DNA of 64,000 nt, taken from positions 310,001-374,000 of the forward strand of contig JAIUCV010000659.1 in NCBI GenBank assembly GCA_026724425.1. Direction: 5' to 3'. Below are positions 35,826 through 47,597 of this stretch, in pieces. The stretch comes from Erythrophleum ivorense. Lineage: Eukaryota > Streptophyta > Magnoliopsida > Fabales > Fabaceae. Position 1 is the stretch's first letter. Each line of letters opens with the position of its first letter. The translations under genes were made by a program, and so were the position numbers. Under the pieces are notes generated by a model, which was given only the letters and a program-made list of their open reading frames with translations, was not told where the DNA came from and searched no databases.

Positions 35826-35923
35826 TGTTAGTAGCACAAGATCCTTCATATGGTAAGCTATAGTGTATGTAAAGTGTAGGTGTGACAGCGTTTCTCACAT
35901 TTATAAAGGGACCAGATGTTACA

Positions 35924-35937
35924 TTTCTCCCCCCTTT
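35924..35937 (-). other. Polypurine tract of a Ty3/gypsy-type element
   Basis: The minus strand reads AAAGGGGGGAGAAA directly before the E9 start. Upstream on the same strand the context TTTCGAGGACAAAATTTATTT is the well-known plant gypsy sequence preceding the 3' LTR. Confidence 0.8.
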
Positions 35938-38900
35938 AAATAAATTTTGTCCTCGAAATTTAGGGGTACACTTTCTCTTACTATTTTCTTTTCTAACTAA
36001 CTGCTCTTTTCTTTCCCTTCTTCCTAACTTTATACGCTTTCTCAGTGATTTCATTTGTTCGAATTTTCTCTTAGGCAAGGGATTTTTCATTGCTAGTTAT
36101 TAATAAGGGTTCTATTGCTATAAAATACTAGCTAGTTCTTTCTCATAAGGGAAAGAAATTTCTAACTCTAAAGGCCTATCTTGGGAGAGCTTACTAATCA
36201 TGTAGGGTCAATGTTAACCCGTTCGCAAGATTAATGTTTCTTTCAGTGGACTCATTTACACATCTCGGGAGGTAACTTATTTCATATCATGTCTTCCTAT
36301 CCTCTCTAAATGGCTTCTCATAAGATCTCATCATCTTTTGTAATCATTATAGCTATTGGAGGTTTCTATCTGTCTATTTATTTATTTACATGTTCCTTCC
36401 ACTATTCATCTCCATGTTTTTCTTACTAGCTCATCCCATGATTGCAATTCACATTTCTTTCTGTCATAGGCCTCATATCGTAACTGCTTACTGGGATTAC
36501 AGCTCCTTTGAGGGGTTTCTGCTTTTAATGATCCTAATTTCTCTGTTTACTAGTACATCTGTCTCTGTAGGCCGGGACTTTTTTTTCACTTTCTTTGCTC
36601 ACTTATAGTGGCATTTTATAGTCCTTCAATTCAATACTGATTGGCCTAACCTGTATGTCTCATACTATCACCGAAGAGCTACTACCACTGACTACTGCTA
36701 AGTTCTGCTGGGATGCTAGCTATTCTCATAGTTTTACTCATTGGAGATATACTGTACCACTTACCTTATATAAAATTACACCTGACCCTTTTCTGAATAC
36801 ATAAGCTAGCATGTGGGGATCTCTCTATCCCTCGGTCAGGGCTACTCTTTGCTAGGTAGTGGTTCATTTGGCTCTAACTTTAGAAAGCTAATTTCTTGCT
36901 TTTCTTATCCCATACACTATGTTCATCTCTAAAGAGATCTAGTTAGTGGTCTAACTGTATGAGTAAAGCCTTCATATCTCCATGGCAACATTCTACCAAA
37001 CTCAGGAGATATGTAGTCTTTGAGACAAAGGCCAGCTAAAACTATACTGGTCTCTGAGACTAACTGCTCTATAAAACTATCTTAGGCCGTCATCTCACCA
37101 GAGAACTATCATTCTGTGGCTAGGGCTCTCTATAACTCTGTGGGATCTACTGTGATCCCTGGGTTTACTGCGACCTCTCAAAGCCCTGCTAGGGTCTGCT
37201 GCAACCCGCTGTGATATGCTAAGATCTACTACGATCTATCTCTGGGAGACGTCAAAGCCTAAGATCACTATATCTGACAGTGAAATACATACTCACCAAG
37301 TCTCGTAACCATCGCCCATAATAGCTGAGGCTAAACTTAGAGGTACATCGTGCTCTTCGTGCAAAGTGGGTTCTATGTAATCTGATTCTCTAAGATCTTG
37401 GCATACTGATACTAGGGAGCACTTCAATTTTCACTCATCGGTCCTCATAAGATCCTCAGATTCCCACTTCAGCCCTTTTTTTGCTTGGGCTTTTTTTTTT
37501 TTACTCTATTGACTTGCTCACTTTACATATACTCTTTTTAGCCCTCCTCTCATATCCTTATAGTTTCTAACTATGCCCACATTCTACTTTTAAGTGCTTT
37601 GGCATTAGGGCATCTCACACATTGAGTGTGGTTAACATTTCTGGCAGGAGAGAGGCTATGCACCGGTCCTTATTCATTTCATTTCCATGTACTATAAGGG
37701 ACTCAGATCATACATACTAAACTCATGCTATCTGGATCTAAACATTTTTTACTATGGATTCCTTTCTGCATGCTTTTCTCATTATTCTGATATTATTGGA
37801 ATCCCTTTACCTTTCTTTTTTGACTTATCTCATTATTTAACTAACTAGGATACCTTTCGATTATTGGAATACTTTGGTGATTGATGTCGTTGTTTGCTAT
37901 GCACTCAAGTTACATTACTATTAGGTTAATCAGGCCTAATATCATGTAGCCATTGTTGCAAGCAAACCATAACATCAAACACTAATACACGGGCGCTTCA
38001 TGACTGAGCTCAAAGCCACTATTGCCTGTATATTGCAAGTTTCCCAACAATCTAAAGTATTCCTTCCTTACTTACCTCTATCTGCCTTATTCTCGAAGAG
38101 TGCTCAGGGAAAATAGGATTCTTCCTCTGTTTCATCCCGAGATCTCTCTGTATTGCCCCAGCTATTTTAACTTTGGGCGCTATCATGTAGAAGGGCATTT
38201 ATGCCACGGACATGTGTGCTTTCTCAAATACTCGAGCACATAAACTGGATATTTATTCTTAATCTATTATGTCCTTGGCTTGAACACTGTCATATTTCCT
38301 CTCTCTTTTTACCTTTCTTATCCTCTTACTTAAGTAAAGGATGTGTTACTACTGACTGTCTCTATTGCTAGATCAAGTTTCTTTATGCTCAAGAGTACCT
38401 ACATTTTCCTGAGATTCCTCTACTTATCTCTCTCTGTAACATCAAGGGGGTCTATTTTTTGTTCATATTCTTACTCTGCTCTTAGCTAGACCATCCCTCG
38501 GTAAGAAAATTCTATTTCATGAAAGCTTAAGGATTACATTTTGTGGTGCTCTTAGCTTACACTCTCTCTCTATGTAACACGAGGCTCACCTTCTAAGGCG
38601 GTCTCTAGCTCCCTCGAGCTTTTTTGAGGTTACGAAGGCATTAGCTGTTTGTCTCAGCTTATTTCTACATTCGGATCAAAGCTAGGCTTTCTCTCTGTTT
38701 AGCCTCTTTAGCCTTATCCCCTCTGCTAACCTAATCCAGAACATGTATTCTCAATATTTGAATTCTATCTTACTGAAAGCTTATGCTCTACCGGGTGCTC
38801 TAATCATGCATATGCCTTAACCCCTGAATTCTCATATTAGGGAGCTTATCTAACTAACTATCAGACCCTTATCTATTTACTTTACTGGGCTTAGCTTACT

Positions 38901-40517
38901 TATTTAATCATTACTAAAGTAAGGGTATCTTTTCTATAGCTAGTTTCTTAGTTCTTCCTCACTTCCTTTATTACTATGCTTTATGACTCAAGGGGGTCTA
39001 TCTTGGGGAATTTGCTAATCACTACTTGGTGGTTTCCTTGACTTCATGATGTCTTATCCTTTCTTTCTCGATCTAGGGAGAACTTTTACTGAACCTTTCA
39101 TTCATATATCTCACCTGGAATGATGCTACTGGTCATCTCCCCAGGCTTTAGCTTATGCTCAGCCTAGGCTAGTCATCTCATCGGACCTGTAGCTTACTAA
39201 CTATCCTTATTCTTTTTTGGGTCTCTGTTACTGGCTACTCATACTTACCTATAAGTGTTACCCATGAGGTATGCCTTTCTAGGACACTCACTATGTGCCT
39301 CGCTATTGGTAATTTTATCTTACATTATTTCGAGGCTACACTACATTCTATCATTCAGTGTCTTACAGGGTAGCACCCTAAGTTAGAGTCAACACCTCAT
39401 ACGCAGGTCTCAATAACCTCATCATCCCTATGTCTAACTTCTCTGTGTTGAGCTCTTTCCTTAATCTCATTTATTAGGCCCATAGATTTCTTACTAATCT
39501 TCTGTAATCATTCATTACTCTTTTCCTTTACTTATACTAGGGGTTCCTATTCTTTGTGGGTTGTCTGACCCCTTATCAACTCCTTTCTTAAATTGGCCTG
39601 AATATAACCAACGAGGCATTCATACTACCATTCGCCACGGCTAATCAGTCTTAGGTTCACCTTAATTTTCCTATCTGAGTATTAACCGCGGTTAACTTCT
39701 TAATTGGCCGCGGCTAGAAATTCTCTGAATTGCCTCGCTGTTTTTACGAAATAATTGGCCGCGGCTAAGCAACTAATTAGTCGTGGCTAACGGCTGCTGC
39801 TAACGGCCTCTGATTGGCTTACTTTTTTAGGGATTAGATCTTCATCTTTAGCTACCAACCTGAGTCTCATTGCCTCTATATCTAATCCGTCATCAAGCTA
39901 GAAGGTTTTATTTCTTGCTTCATTCATACATAACTACTTATCATCTCAGGGCTGTCGAGCTTTAAGGTGTAACTTGTAACTTAAACCTCTTGCTTGAGGG
40001 AATTAGCTTTTCAGGTTTTAATGCTTATCTAGACATTTGGGTGTCATGGTTAGGGGTAACTCTCTTCTCATTTCCCTTCTAAATTGGTATTGTGCAGTCG
40101 TAGTCTCATCTCATACTGCGCTGTATCACCACTCATCTCTATCTTATGCGAGACAGTTGAGAATGGCCTGAGTATGGCTACAAGGGAGAATTAGGCCTCA
40201 CACACTCTCTCTAGCAAGCCTCTTCCTATCAATAAGAGCATTTCTCATCGTTTATATCTAGGGCTTGTTACTGATCCTAGTGAACTATCATATCACATGG
40301 AGCTCCAGTTGTCGGATCCCTTAGCTCCACTCAAGCTTAGCTCTGCTTAAGCTACTCTAAGACCATTCTATAACTTACTTATCATGAGCAAAGCCACAAA
40401 CTATACTCATACACCCAACATGTCTCATACAAGGCTCTACCTATCCATTCAAGCCTTTTACATAGCCCTATTGCTACTTCCTCAAGCCAAATCCAATCTA
40501 AAAGAGCCTAGAACTTT
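35938..40517 (-). mobile_element. Non-coding gypsy-type internal region (LARD-like)
   Basis: This is the 4.6-kb interval between PPT (35924-35937) and PBS (40518-40529), both on the minus strand. It is pyrimidine-rich on the plus strand and differs in base composition from its surroundings. No protease, reverse transcriptase, RNase H or integrase motif was recognised. The last minus-strand frame before the PPT is Lys/Arg-rich and reads KFRGQNLFKGG through the gypsy PPT context. Local oddities are a run of GATCTACTGYGATC-like words (37140-37250) and the GGCCGCGGCTAA cluster (39631-39790). It fits a large retrotransposon derivative, or a pol too decayed to see. Confidence 0.55.
39631..39790. 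repeat. Cluster of ATTGGCCGCGGCTAA-like words
   Basis: TTCGCCACGGCTAA (39631), ATTGGCCGCGGCTAG (39703), ATTGGCCGCGGCTAA (39754) and ATTAGTCGTGGCTAA (39776), plus a perfect palindrome TTAACCGCGGTTAA (39682-39695). The GC-rich cores stand out in AT-rich DNA. Confidence 0.65.
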
Positions 40518-40529
40518 GCTCTGATACCA
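40518..40529 (-). other. Primer-binding site, initiator tRNA-Met type
   Basis: The minus strand reads TGGTATCAGAGC right after the 324-bp LTR, at the start of the 4.6-kb internal region. Confidence 0.8.
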
Positions 40530-40530
40530 A

Positions 40531-40854
40531 CACATACAAAGCCCTCACAAGTATTGTCCCTTCCTTCCCGGTTCGTGGGTCTGTGACCCTGCCTTCTTGG
40601 TTTGTTGGGGTTTGTCCCTTCCCGCTTAGCTCATAGGAAAGTGTGCCGTTGGGTGGAAGCGTGGCTAACCCCTCCTTAAGGTATTGTCTAGCACAGGACC
40701 TTTAACCAGATCGCTGGGTTTGCCTTCCCCTGAGGTTCGAGGGTCTTACACCCAGCCTTCACTCAAGGGAGAAGTGAGCCGTTGGTGGGGAGAGCTTCGC
40801 CCCCACTTATAAGGCCTTAGCCTAGAACCTTCCTATCAGATGTGAGACTTTACA
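40531..40854 (-). mobile_element. Long TRIM-type LTR at the right end of E7
   Basis: The 324-bp minus-strand LTR starts TGTAAAGTCTCACATC and runs to TTGTATGTG before the PBS. Its last ~120 bp match the 190-bp LTRs at 28624-29070. The extra ~134 bp come from an internal partial duplication: GTTCGAGGGTC...CAGCCTTC...GTGAGCCGTTGG echoes GTTCGTGGGTC...CTGCCTTC...GTGTGCCGTTGG. It includes GGGTCTGTGACCC at 40577-40589. The partner LTR expected after the PPT is absent, since E9 stands there instead. Confidence 0.75.
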
Positions 40855-41702
40855 TCAAAGTTGTAAATATCTAGAACACAAAATTTCATTTTCTATCCCT
40901 ATGCTATGTGCTAAGAAACATGCACTTGAAATGGCCATTCAATATCAAAAAATTGCAATACATTCCATTTATCATTAAATTTCATACATATATCATCTAT
41001 TAGGATATTTACACATGTTCCATTCATTGTATATCAATTCTATCAAAAGATTACATCATGTGCCATTCCTTTGGTTACAACATAAGCAAAATCAAGCAAT
41101 TTAGGGCCAAAGCTTTATCTTCCACCTTGGTGACTTCCATTTCCTTGTTCATTGGCTCCACCTAGCATATTAAGATATTGGAGAGGAGGGAGTGAGATTC
41201 AAAGAATCCCAATAGCTCATCTCCCATTCAATCATGCATAAAGAATGTAATACAAGCCTTAAAATGCATGCATGGCATACTAACACTTGAAATGGTTAAA
41301 GATGCATTCTTGGCATTTACACAAAGCACACATAGCATATTTAGGTTTAACAAATAAATGGATTAGCTTCACCCACTTTTTTTAAGGTTCTTGGACTTGC
41401 CTCACCCTTTTTCTCAAAAGCCTTGAACTAAACCTAGCTCTTGGGAGACTTTCTTTTGGTCTCAACCACTTTTAAGGACTCTTGGCTCATCCTCACTGAA
41501 GATAGAAGGTTTTTGGCCTCTCCACATTCAAACAAACCAATGCAAACATTCTAGGCATCATTTGAATACATAATGCAACACTATGATTCCATGGAACATA
41601 GGCATCATACCAAAACACAATTCATAGCTTAAAATACACATACACACATTCAAAGACAATTTAGACATTCTTTCATGCATGGGAGAAAAGAGAGAGAGCT
41701 AC

Positions 41703-41792
41703 CTTTGCCACACAAGCACACTTTTTCTCTTGAAATTGGATCTCCTCCCATGGCTACACACTCACAACTAGGTGGGGCTTATTTTCCTTGGC
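41703..41792 (-). other. Exon-like block of E6 (90 nt)
   Basis: On the minus strand it is preceded by GATTAG, starts GCCAAGGAAAA, and ends GCAAAG before GTAGCTC. Confidence 0.45.
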
Positions 41793-43380
41793 CTAATCAC
41801 ACAAAATAGGAACCAATTAGACTCTTGGAACCATTATCAAAGTTACCTATCTATTTGGAACTCTAACTTTGTTTTATGGTTCAATTATGGTTCCTAATGG
41901 CACCTAATGAAGCAACATCCACTCTTTGAAGTCTAGGCCCTATTCTTTCCTTTAATATATGATTCTTGACTCCTTTTAAGCCTCTTGAAGTCATCACACA
42001 ATTAAAACCAAGAGCCTAAGTATATGTTGCTTCCTTAGGTCACATTATGGAGCATAAAGCATTAACTCATTCTTTAAGCCTCCTAAATTTTTCCCAAGGC
42101 TTCCCCTCATATTCATTCATCATATATGAATCAAAAATAGGTTTGAAGAAATTTAAAACTATCCCTAGGTATGTGGAACTCACTTGGCCAAACCTATGAA
42201 AGAATTTGACCTTCATGGACTTTGCTTTGTTTTCTTGATGGAGGAAGCACATGAGGAGGTTCTTAGGGATCTTAGGAACTCATTCAAATACTTATTTAAA
42301 CATAGGAACAATTATATATTGTTATATTTTCAAGGGAGCACTTGGATCCCTAATTATTCTATCTTATTTTTTAATTCCTTTTACTTGCTTCCAATGATAG
42401 ATTCTTAATCCTTGCACTCCAAAACCTTTAATCCCCCCTTAGTTTGGATAGAAAACAGCTCCTAAGAATTGGGCTCATAGTGGCCAAATCGTGCAAGAGG
42501 AAGGGGGAGGAAGAAGCTACCAAAAAATGGAAGTTTTACCTTGTTTTCTTACTTTCTCTTGGTTGCCTCCCTTCAAACATGAATTTTTTCTCTTTGTTTT
42601 GCCCCCAAAATAACACCAAATATTTCAAGAAAACCATAGAAGGAAAGGAGAGAAAGAGAAGAACAACTTTGCTTAAGGAAGAACTAAGAAAATCTAAGAA
42701 TTTTATACCTTTTTCTTGGCCTTTTCTCCTTCTTTTACCTCCTCCCTTGTGTGCCTAAAATTTCTAGTCTTCCTCTCTATTTTTGAGGAGAAGCAAGTTA
42801 GTCAACATGGGAGAAGAAGGGACATGCATCATATAGAAAGTTCAAGAATATAAAGATTTGAAAAAATCCCATTTTGTCCCTTCGTTTTGGCATTTTCATT
42901 TTAGTTTCGTTTTAACTTCTTTTTAAGAACCATCTTTTCCATCATGAAATTTAGGTTCTTAATTTTATAAAATACCTTTGGAATCACTCAAATCAGAGCT
43001 AAAACTTTTTTTAATGAATCTGTCAAAGTTTGGGTACACCGACATTGAAAAATATCCACCGGAGGGATTTTACTGGTGCCAAGGCTTCACATGGTTTTCA
43101 AGGTCTTTGAGAACTCCGGAAAACTCAAAACTTTCATTTAAAAAGACCTCCTATGTGTTTTTCCAAACTTGCACTTATTTACGAAAATGCCATTAGCCTT
43201 TCAGTAAATTTTTTGAGTCATTGCGGCCCTGATTCTAGGCAACTTAGAGCTCAAATCCTCATTTTCTATTATTTAGAATTTTATTATAATTTTTGTTGGT
43301 CTTAAATAACTCATCTTAAGGGACTTTCTTTGAAAAATGACTCATTTAATGTTTTATGAAAAATCAGATGTTACACCAAT

Positions 43381-46050
43381 AAGGTTCAAACAAAATATAT
43401 ACATATATATAGGTCAAGCTTGAAAGGCATAATTGAAACAAATAAGTGCCTAAATTATTTCTCAAAATTATGTAATACCTATTAATTTGCCTCAAGAGAG
43501 TATAAAATAGGTTCTAGATCCTAGGGTTGAGACAACATATACAAATTCAATCACAAAAAATTATTTCCTAACAACATGCATTCAAACTATCTTAGGCTAG
43601 TTACTATGCAAAGAATTTTAAAAATATATTAAAAAAACATATTTTAAATAAGAATAAGCATAATTGGCATAAAGCTCCTGCTAAGCATATCTTGATTGTA
43701 GCCTTTTTTACTTAGTATGGCCATTTTACGCGATTGTCTATATTGATTGATTGATTTATTTATTTGTAGTATAGGTGGAAGCTAACTCACTAATTTTTTA
43801 GGCAAAAGTAAGGAAAAGTTACATAACCATGTCACATTCATAACAAAATAGTTTCTAAAGAAAATGGGTCTTATTAGCTCACCTTTTAAGAAAGAGTTCA
43901 ATTATACATCATAGTCATTAAAACATTATTTCAATTAGCTCAAGGAGTTGACATATATACAACAAAAGATACCCCATGATGTAAATGGCATTTAACTACA
44001 TATCTAAGTCATGTAGATCGACTTTAAGTAAAGGGCATCTGCAACTATCTTATTATTGTCTTCATACTGATGATGACCTAGACTTGTCCCATCCCAAGGA
44101 CCTTTATATACATTCATTCAACCTCAACTACATATCGAGTTCTTGGCATCCTTAGTATCTAAACATATTACCACAATTTGTTTAAAATTCTCAATATTTA
44201 AAATATGGAGGATATCCTTATTATTTAAAATTCTTAGTCACATAATGTATTTGCAGATTCTAATGGAACCTTTTATTATTATATCTATTAGTGCCTTAAG
44301 TATCTTAAAATCCACAGTCCATATTAGGTATTTAGGTACTAGTCATCTATGCATAGGAAAACTCTAGAGTTCAGTCTTTTGTGCATATAAGCCAAATTTC
44401 TTGCGAAAATCACAGTCATCCATGATGGGTATCATTAATAATTTAGTCTCCATACATAGAGTTTGAGCAATGTCTCATATATATGTGTGTGGGGGGGGGG
44501 AGAATATATTTCTTACTAATCCTTAAGGCTACAATGGAATTTATCTAAGCAATTCATATATCCTTTCACAACAAAAAACAAGAAGGCTCATAAATACTAA
44601 TTTATTATAACCATATATATATATAAGAGCCATAAGAAAAATTCACAAGTTTCAATTAACTTTTCCTTGTAAAGTATGAGGATGATGTCCATAGAAAACA
44701 AACATAACAATAAAAATTCCCCCTTTTGTTTTATAGGGTGGCGTTGTTTGTTTATGCCTCTTTTATATATATATATATATATATATAATGAAGTACAACT
44801 AGTATCGTGGTGCTAAGGCATCTTCTACCTTGGCTCTATAATGCAAGTTTACTATTCATTTGCCATGTTTAACCTCAATAACCCCCATCATAATTTTAAC
44901 CATTACATAAGCCTTAAATCTCAACAAAACACATTTTAAAACATAAATTATCATCCTAAGAATAACTTTACAAATTTTACCATTAAAGACCCCTTTAGAG
45001 AAAGAAATAAAAATTTGATAAAGAGGAAGGCATGGAGTGCATTCATGGTCAATTTCTCATCATATAAGCATTCAACCTTAATAAAAAACACAATTTAATC
45101 CTTGGTCTAACAGCCAAAGAGAATATCCATAAGTTTTACCATGTGAAACTCATCATTCTAAAGAGAAATAGAGGAGATAGTAAAGGAAGGAGGATGAAGT
45201 AGTCCAAGGATGGTTTTCAGTAAAACAAAGGAGTCTTACTTCAGAGGTTTCTTAAAGATGCTTTTCCTTTCTTGCTCCTTGCTTCTTCTTCATTTTGCTC
45301 CTCCCTTCTTTTTCTTACCTTTAATTGCCTCAAAAACTCTTAGCTCCCTTTCTCTTTTTCTATGTTTTGATAGGTGATGAAAATGGAATAGGGGAAGGAA
45401 ATAAATAAGTGCACAATTTGTCTCCTACAAATCTTTAGCAAGAAGCGAGTAATTCTTCTTTAATAGTAACTATTTTAAAGATTAGATTTTACCCATTTAT
45501 TTGGTACTAAGTATAAAAATTATTCCCAATCATTAGGAAGTGCAAATCAAAATTCTTAACTCCTTTAACTTGTTCATTTTGTGGCATTATTTTCTTGGTA
45601 AAAATTACATTTTGACCTAGGCAAAAGTTGCATTGTAGCCTAGCCAAAATTGTAATTTAGACCTTGTGAAAATTATAATTTTGTGTCTTAAATTTTTAAT
45701 AATTATATTTTGACTTTAAAATTGTACCTACATATATTTATTTTTCAAATATTTTTCTTATATTTTATGGCCTTTTGGCCTAGTGAGTTTTTAAAAAATT
45801 CATTTCCTACATATTTATTTTCTAAGTACTTTCTATTTAATATTTAGAATAAATCCCAAATAATCCTTAAAAATTCCTAAAAATTCTTATTAAATTCCTA
45901 ATGGTTCTAAGAAATTTTCTTCATGTCCTAGAGATTTATATCTCACTAATTCTTTATTGTATTACTATGATTAGTCTTTAAACATTTTTCTAATATTCAT
46001 TTTAAATTACTTAATTATTATTTAATTAATTCTATTAGAAGGATGATGCT
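43381..46050. other. Non-coding stretch, continuation of the second Athila-like remnant
   Basis: It continues the sequence left of E6 (same CCAAT flank). Features seen: a G10 run (44491-44500), a TA microsatellite (44764-44787), and short repeats with a colinear TTGACCTAGGCAAAA/GTAGCCTAGCCAAAA theme (45605-45690). No gene or recognisable domain. Confidence 0.45.
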
Positions 46051-47033
46051 ATATTGATGACAATATTTTTATCATGGAAACAAACATGGAACAAAGCAAG
46101 TAGGTAGGCAACTAGCTCAAAACAAAGCTAAAAAAGAACAAGACTAATTAAAAGCTCAAGCACAAACTTTAAGTTATTTTGCTCTATTATCATGAACTAC
46201 CCCTTAAACTTAAGCTCAACATTGTCCCAAATATTTGCAAGCAATAAAACTAATAAAAAGAGAAGTAAGAGGGGTGAGCAAAACTCCCCTGAACATAGGT
46301 CTTTCACATTACATTAAACTTAAGGATCCAATGCTTTTAGGCTATGGAATAAAGAAAGTTGGAAGTTAGAATAGCTACAAAAACATTTAAATAAATCTTT
46401 TTTATTATACTATATATATATATATATATATATTTTTTATGCTTGGGTTGCCTTCTAAGAAACACTTATTTTAATGTCTTCAACTTGACTTCATATCAGA
46501 ACCTAGTCATAGGTACAAAAACTACAATTGCCTTACTCCCCTTCTATCTTGGGTAAGTAGCTTTACACGAAATGAGTGTCTCATCCCTTTGACAGCATAT
46601 GATTCCTTAATCAATGTCTTTATTAGAATACATACTTTGGCTGGCATATTACAAAGTTTTAGTTTTGATTCTTGACAAATTTAAAGGGGCTTCCAAGAAC
46701 TTTAAACACCCAATAAAATCAATGTAGTTTTTCTCAATAAGCATTGAAGACGGTGTTGGAAGATCTATCATGTGATTCTTGATACAATCCTTTTGAAGCA
46801 TATTGTCCACTTCACTAACATTGCCATACGTTGAGTTCATTAGAGGGTTGACTTGCCATGGCCACTAGGAAGGTCACTTTTTGATCTTTAACACTTATAG
46901 TATTCTCACCTTCCTCTATGCTCTGCTCATATTTCCCTCCAGGTTGATTACAACCCCTAGCAACTCTTTTTCACTCTCAAAGTATATCCATGTAATGTTA
47001 TTTTTCCTTTCTTATATGATCAGTCACTATATT
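46051..47033 (-). mobile_element. Athila-like internal region, left of E11
   Basis: CCCTTAAACTTAAGCTCAACATTGTCCC near 46202 is the antisense of the post-pol motif of plant Athila-type elements. 46350-47033 is homologous to 11520-12100 of the first copy, including TGCTTGGGTTGCC near 46440. A TA microsatellite lies at 46411-46433. No pol remains between this motif and gag, so the copy is deleted or non-autonomous. Confidence 0.6.
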
Positions 47034-47586
47034 TGTAATGTCCGATTTTTATTAAACGACGAAAATAGGTGCGTTCTCAAAGCAAGTCCCCTAAAATAAA
47101 TTGGTTAAGATCCCAAAAAATTTAAGTAGCATTCTAGACTCCTAAAAATGAGAATCACAGGCTCAAATGGAAAAAAAAAAAAGCGGAGCTAAAATGAAGA
47201 ATCAAAATTGAATGAAAAGTTGACAAAACATAATGGTATTTTCTTAATTTTGAGTATATTTTGGAATTCATATAGGAGGGCTTTTTGAATAAAAGTTTTG
47301 AGCTCTCTAGGGTTATTAGAAGCCCTGAAAATCATGGGAAGCCCCAGGACAGTTAAAACTCCTCCGGTGAACATTTTTTAATGTCAGTTGACCCGAACTT
47401 TGACGGATTTGTTTGAGAAAGTTTTAGCTCCGATTTGAGTGATTGCAAAGGAATTTTACTACAGTGGAAATTTAAATTTTATAATGGAAAAGATGGTTCT
47501 AAAAAAGGAGCTAAAATGAACGAGAAACAAAAATGCCAAGACAAAGGGGCAAAATTAGAATTTTTGAAAAGTCTTTCTTAACCTCG

Positions 47587-47597
47587 CTATATATAGG
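47587..47597 (+). promoter_or_regulatory. TATA-like box of E11
   Basis: CTATATATAGG, identical to the E4 word, 553 bp from the LTR start. A GTGCACCAAGAGG leader motif and AAAAG|GTATGG donor-like site follow within about 130 bp. Confidence 0.6.

Larger units (their letters stand above)
32958..35887 (+). mobile_element. E10: solo LTR of a second family (TGTCACA/TGTGACA ends)
   Basis: It starts TGTCACATTCCGAAC and ends GTAGGTGTGACA, is 2930 bp long, and has perfect GCGTT duplications at 32953-32957 and 35888-35892. Removing it restores the E9 phrase GCGTTTCTCACATTT seen uninterrupted in other family members. Orientation is inferred from GAGATTTTATCTCACTATAA near 35297, a type of sequence common near the 3' end of plant gypsy LTRs. 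It holds a ~154-bp duplication, a 30-bp minisatellite and three ~43-bp-spaced copies of a quasi-palindrome. No coding sequence. Confidence 0.92.
29311..35923 (-). mobile_element. E9: TGTAACA-family LTR with PPT and PBS on its flanks, split by E10
   Basis: Pieces 29311-32957 and 35893-35923 make a ~3.68-kb minus-strand LTR (5' end TGTAACATCTGGTCCC at 35923; 3' end, plus strand TGTAATACC, at 29311). On the minus strand it is preceded by a polypurine tract (35924-35937) and, five bases after its CA end, followed by TGGTATCAGAGC. This is the only copy with LTR-defining flanks and so proves the family is LTR-derived. The PBS beyond it belongs to the TRIM array, so the junction is chimeric. Flanks AATAAC and TTTCT are not a duplication. 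Confidence 0.85.
24598..40854. mobile_element. E7: 16.3-kb composite with inverted TRIM-type LTR ends
   Basis: The left end is TGTAAGGTCCCATATCGG on the plus strand. The right end is the reverse complement of TGTAAAGTCTCACATCTG. Both are 5' starts of the same TRIM-type LTR, facing each other. The whole block is flanked by perfect TCAAA duplications (24593-24597 and 40855-40859) within E6. Inside, left to right: LTR copy split by E8, PBS, short internal, second LTR, PBS, internal, third LTR joined head-on to an inverted LTR, inverted internal and PBS, LTR E9 (with E10 inside), PPT, a 4.6-kb internal region, PBS, and a 324-bp LTR. An ordinary LTR element would have both LTRs in one direction. 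A palindromic cDNA or later rearrangement is possible. Confidence 0.8.
23479..43375 (-). mobile_element. E6: solo LTR of TGTAACA family, split by composite E7
   Basis: Pieces 23479-24597 and 40855-43375 join into a ~3.64-kb minus-strand LTR. The plus-strand left end is TGTAACACC and the right end AGATGTTACA. Perfect CCAAT duplications lie at 23474-23478 and 43376-43380, about 20 kb apart in the window. This shows that everything between is later insertion. Family marks: TATA-like CTATATGA near 42829-42837, exon-like block 41703-41792, and ~31-bp array 41360-41525. Confidence 0.92.

Noticed and set aside
35812..36090. 92-residue Lys/Arg-rich minus-strand frame
   Set aside because: It reads through the gypsy PPT and into E9/E10 termini. 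The KFRGQNLFKGG segment is the translation of the PPT context seen in many plant elements; at most a pol or gag tail remnant.
36390..36608. Plus-strand hydrophobic 72-residue frame (membrane-protein-like)
   Set aside because: Pyrimidine-rich DNA on the plus strand of the 4.6-kb internal region yields Phe/Leu/Ser-rich frames by composition; no family resemblance.
40495..40530. tRNA-like sequence
   Set aside because: Only the 12-base complement of the tRNA-iMet 3' end is present (a PBS); there is no cloverleaf.
23479..43375. MITE, Mutator or other DNA transposon, because TGTAACA/TGTTACA looks like a short terminal inverted repeat
   Set aside because: The duplications are 5 bp, ends obey TG...CA, and E9 is flanked by PPT and PBS, all pointing to LTRs. 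The inverted ends are the usual short LTR terminal inverted repeats.
44764..44787. TA microsatellites here and at 590-603, 33408-33430 and 46411-46433
   Set aside because: Simple repeats common in AT-rich plant DNA; no further signal.
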